Source of the DNA: Brevundimonas pondensis
GTDB lineage: Bacteria; Pseudomonadota; Alphaproteobacteria; Caulobacterales; Caulobacteraceae
DNA length: 64,000 nt
Assembly: GCF_017487345.1 (NCBI RefSeq)
Contig: NZ_CP062006.1
Coordinates: forward strand, 3,086,001-3,150,000
Direction: 5' to 3'
Part shown: positions 61,442 to 64,000 of the stretch, piece by piece
How the letters are laid out: every line of letters begins with the position of its first letter
Position numbering within the stretch: position 1 is the first letter of the stretch
The notes under the pieces: generated by a model
The model's input: only the letters and a program-made list of their open reading frames with translations
Database searches by the model: none
Told to the model about the DNA's origin: nothing
Translations under genes and position numbers: made by a program

Positions 61442-64000
<2,559 letters not shown>

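Overview
The window is GC-rich DNA from an alphaproteobacterium, most likely Caulobacterales and Brevundimonas-like. The reasons are the high-GC codon use, a TonB/POT peptide-uptake locus, and at the right edge the alphaproteobacterial order 23S-5S-tRNA-fMet (minus strand). The genus is an inference from style and gene content; no search was run.

Layout. (1) 1-6959, minus strand: a peptide or muropeptide utilisation locus with a secreted serine hydrolase, an XRE-cupin regulator, a dipeptide epimerase, a TonB receptor and a POT peptide transporter. Two near-identical 27-bp motifs lie upstream of the hydrolase and the epimerase. (2) 7076-7317 and 20007-20248: two scars, each made of a serine-recombinase C-terminus, a strong hairpin terminator and a tRNA-fMet 3'-end fragment. 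Between them is a two-gene operon for a 2817-aa DUF11/SdrD-B surface protein and a 1216-aa outer-membrane barrel. (3) 20.3-33.9 kb: an IS110 fragment, a 3035-aa RTX protein with an HExxH motif near its N-terminus, a small exported protein, and a divergent type I secretion ABC transporter plus HlyD adaptor. The middle of the RTX gene is visibly poorer in GC than its neighbours. (4) 34.7-36.2 kb: an intact IS1182-type insertion. (5) 36.4-40.1 kb: a membrane-stress operon (YqiK-type flotillin, YqiJ-type partner, PspA-like protein, small unknown).

(6) 40.4-54.9 kb is the most interesting part. A plus-strand operon (AddB-like Fe-S nuclease, AddA-like helicase-nuclease, GIY-YIG-like protein) converges on a minus-strand operon (sigma-factor-like protein, unknown 190-aa protein, M78 peptidase-UvrD helicase-Fe-S nuclease fusion, triple ubiquitin-like protein ending in Gly-Gly, JAMM peptidase, ThiF/E1-like enzyme). 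No E2 or nucleotide cyclase is visible. This reads as a candidate genome-defence or DNA-repair system that joins ubiquitin-like modification to DNA processing.

(7) 55.3-61.2 kb: a small RHH-type regulator with a perfect palindromic operator, two orphan antidote-type proteins, an XRE regulator, a tandemly duplicated small gene with one decayed copy, a mini serine recombinase lacking the catalytic serine, and a full serine recombinase whose last codons lie inside tRNA-fMet on the opposite strand. (8) 61.1-64.0 kb: tRNA-fMet, 5S and most of 23S rRNA. The two scars and the intact recombinase together suggest successive island insertion at the 3' end of tRNA-fMet, so much of 7.3-61.1 kb may be tandem genomic islands.
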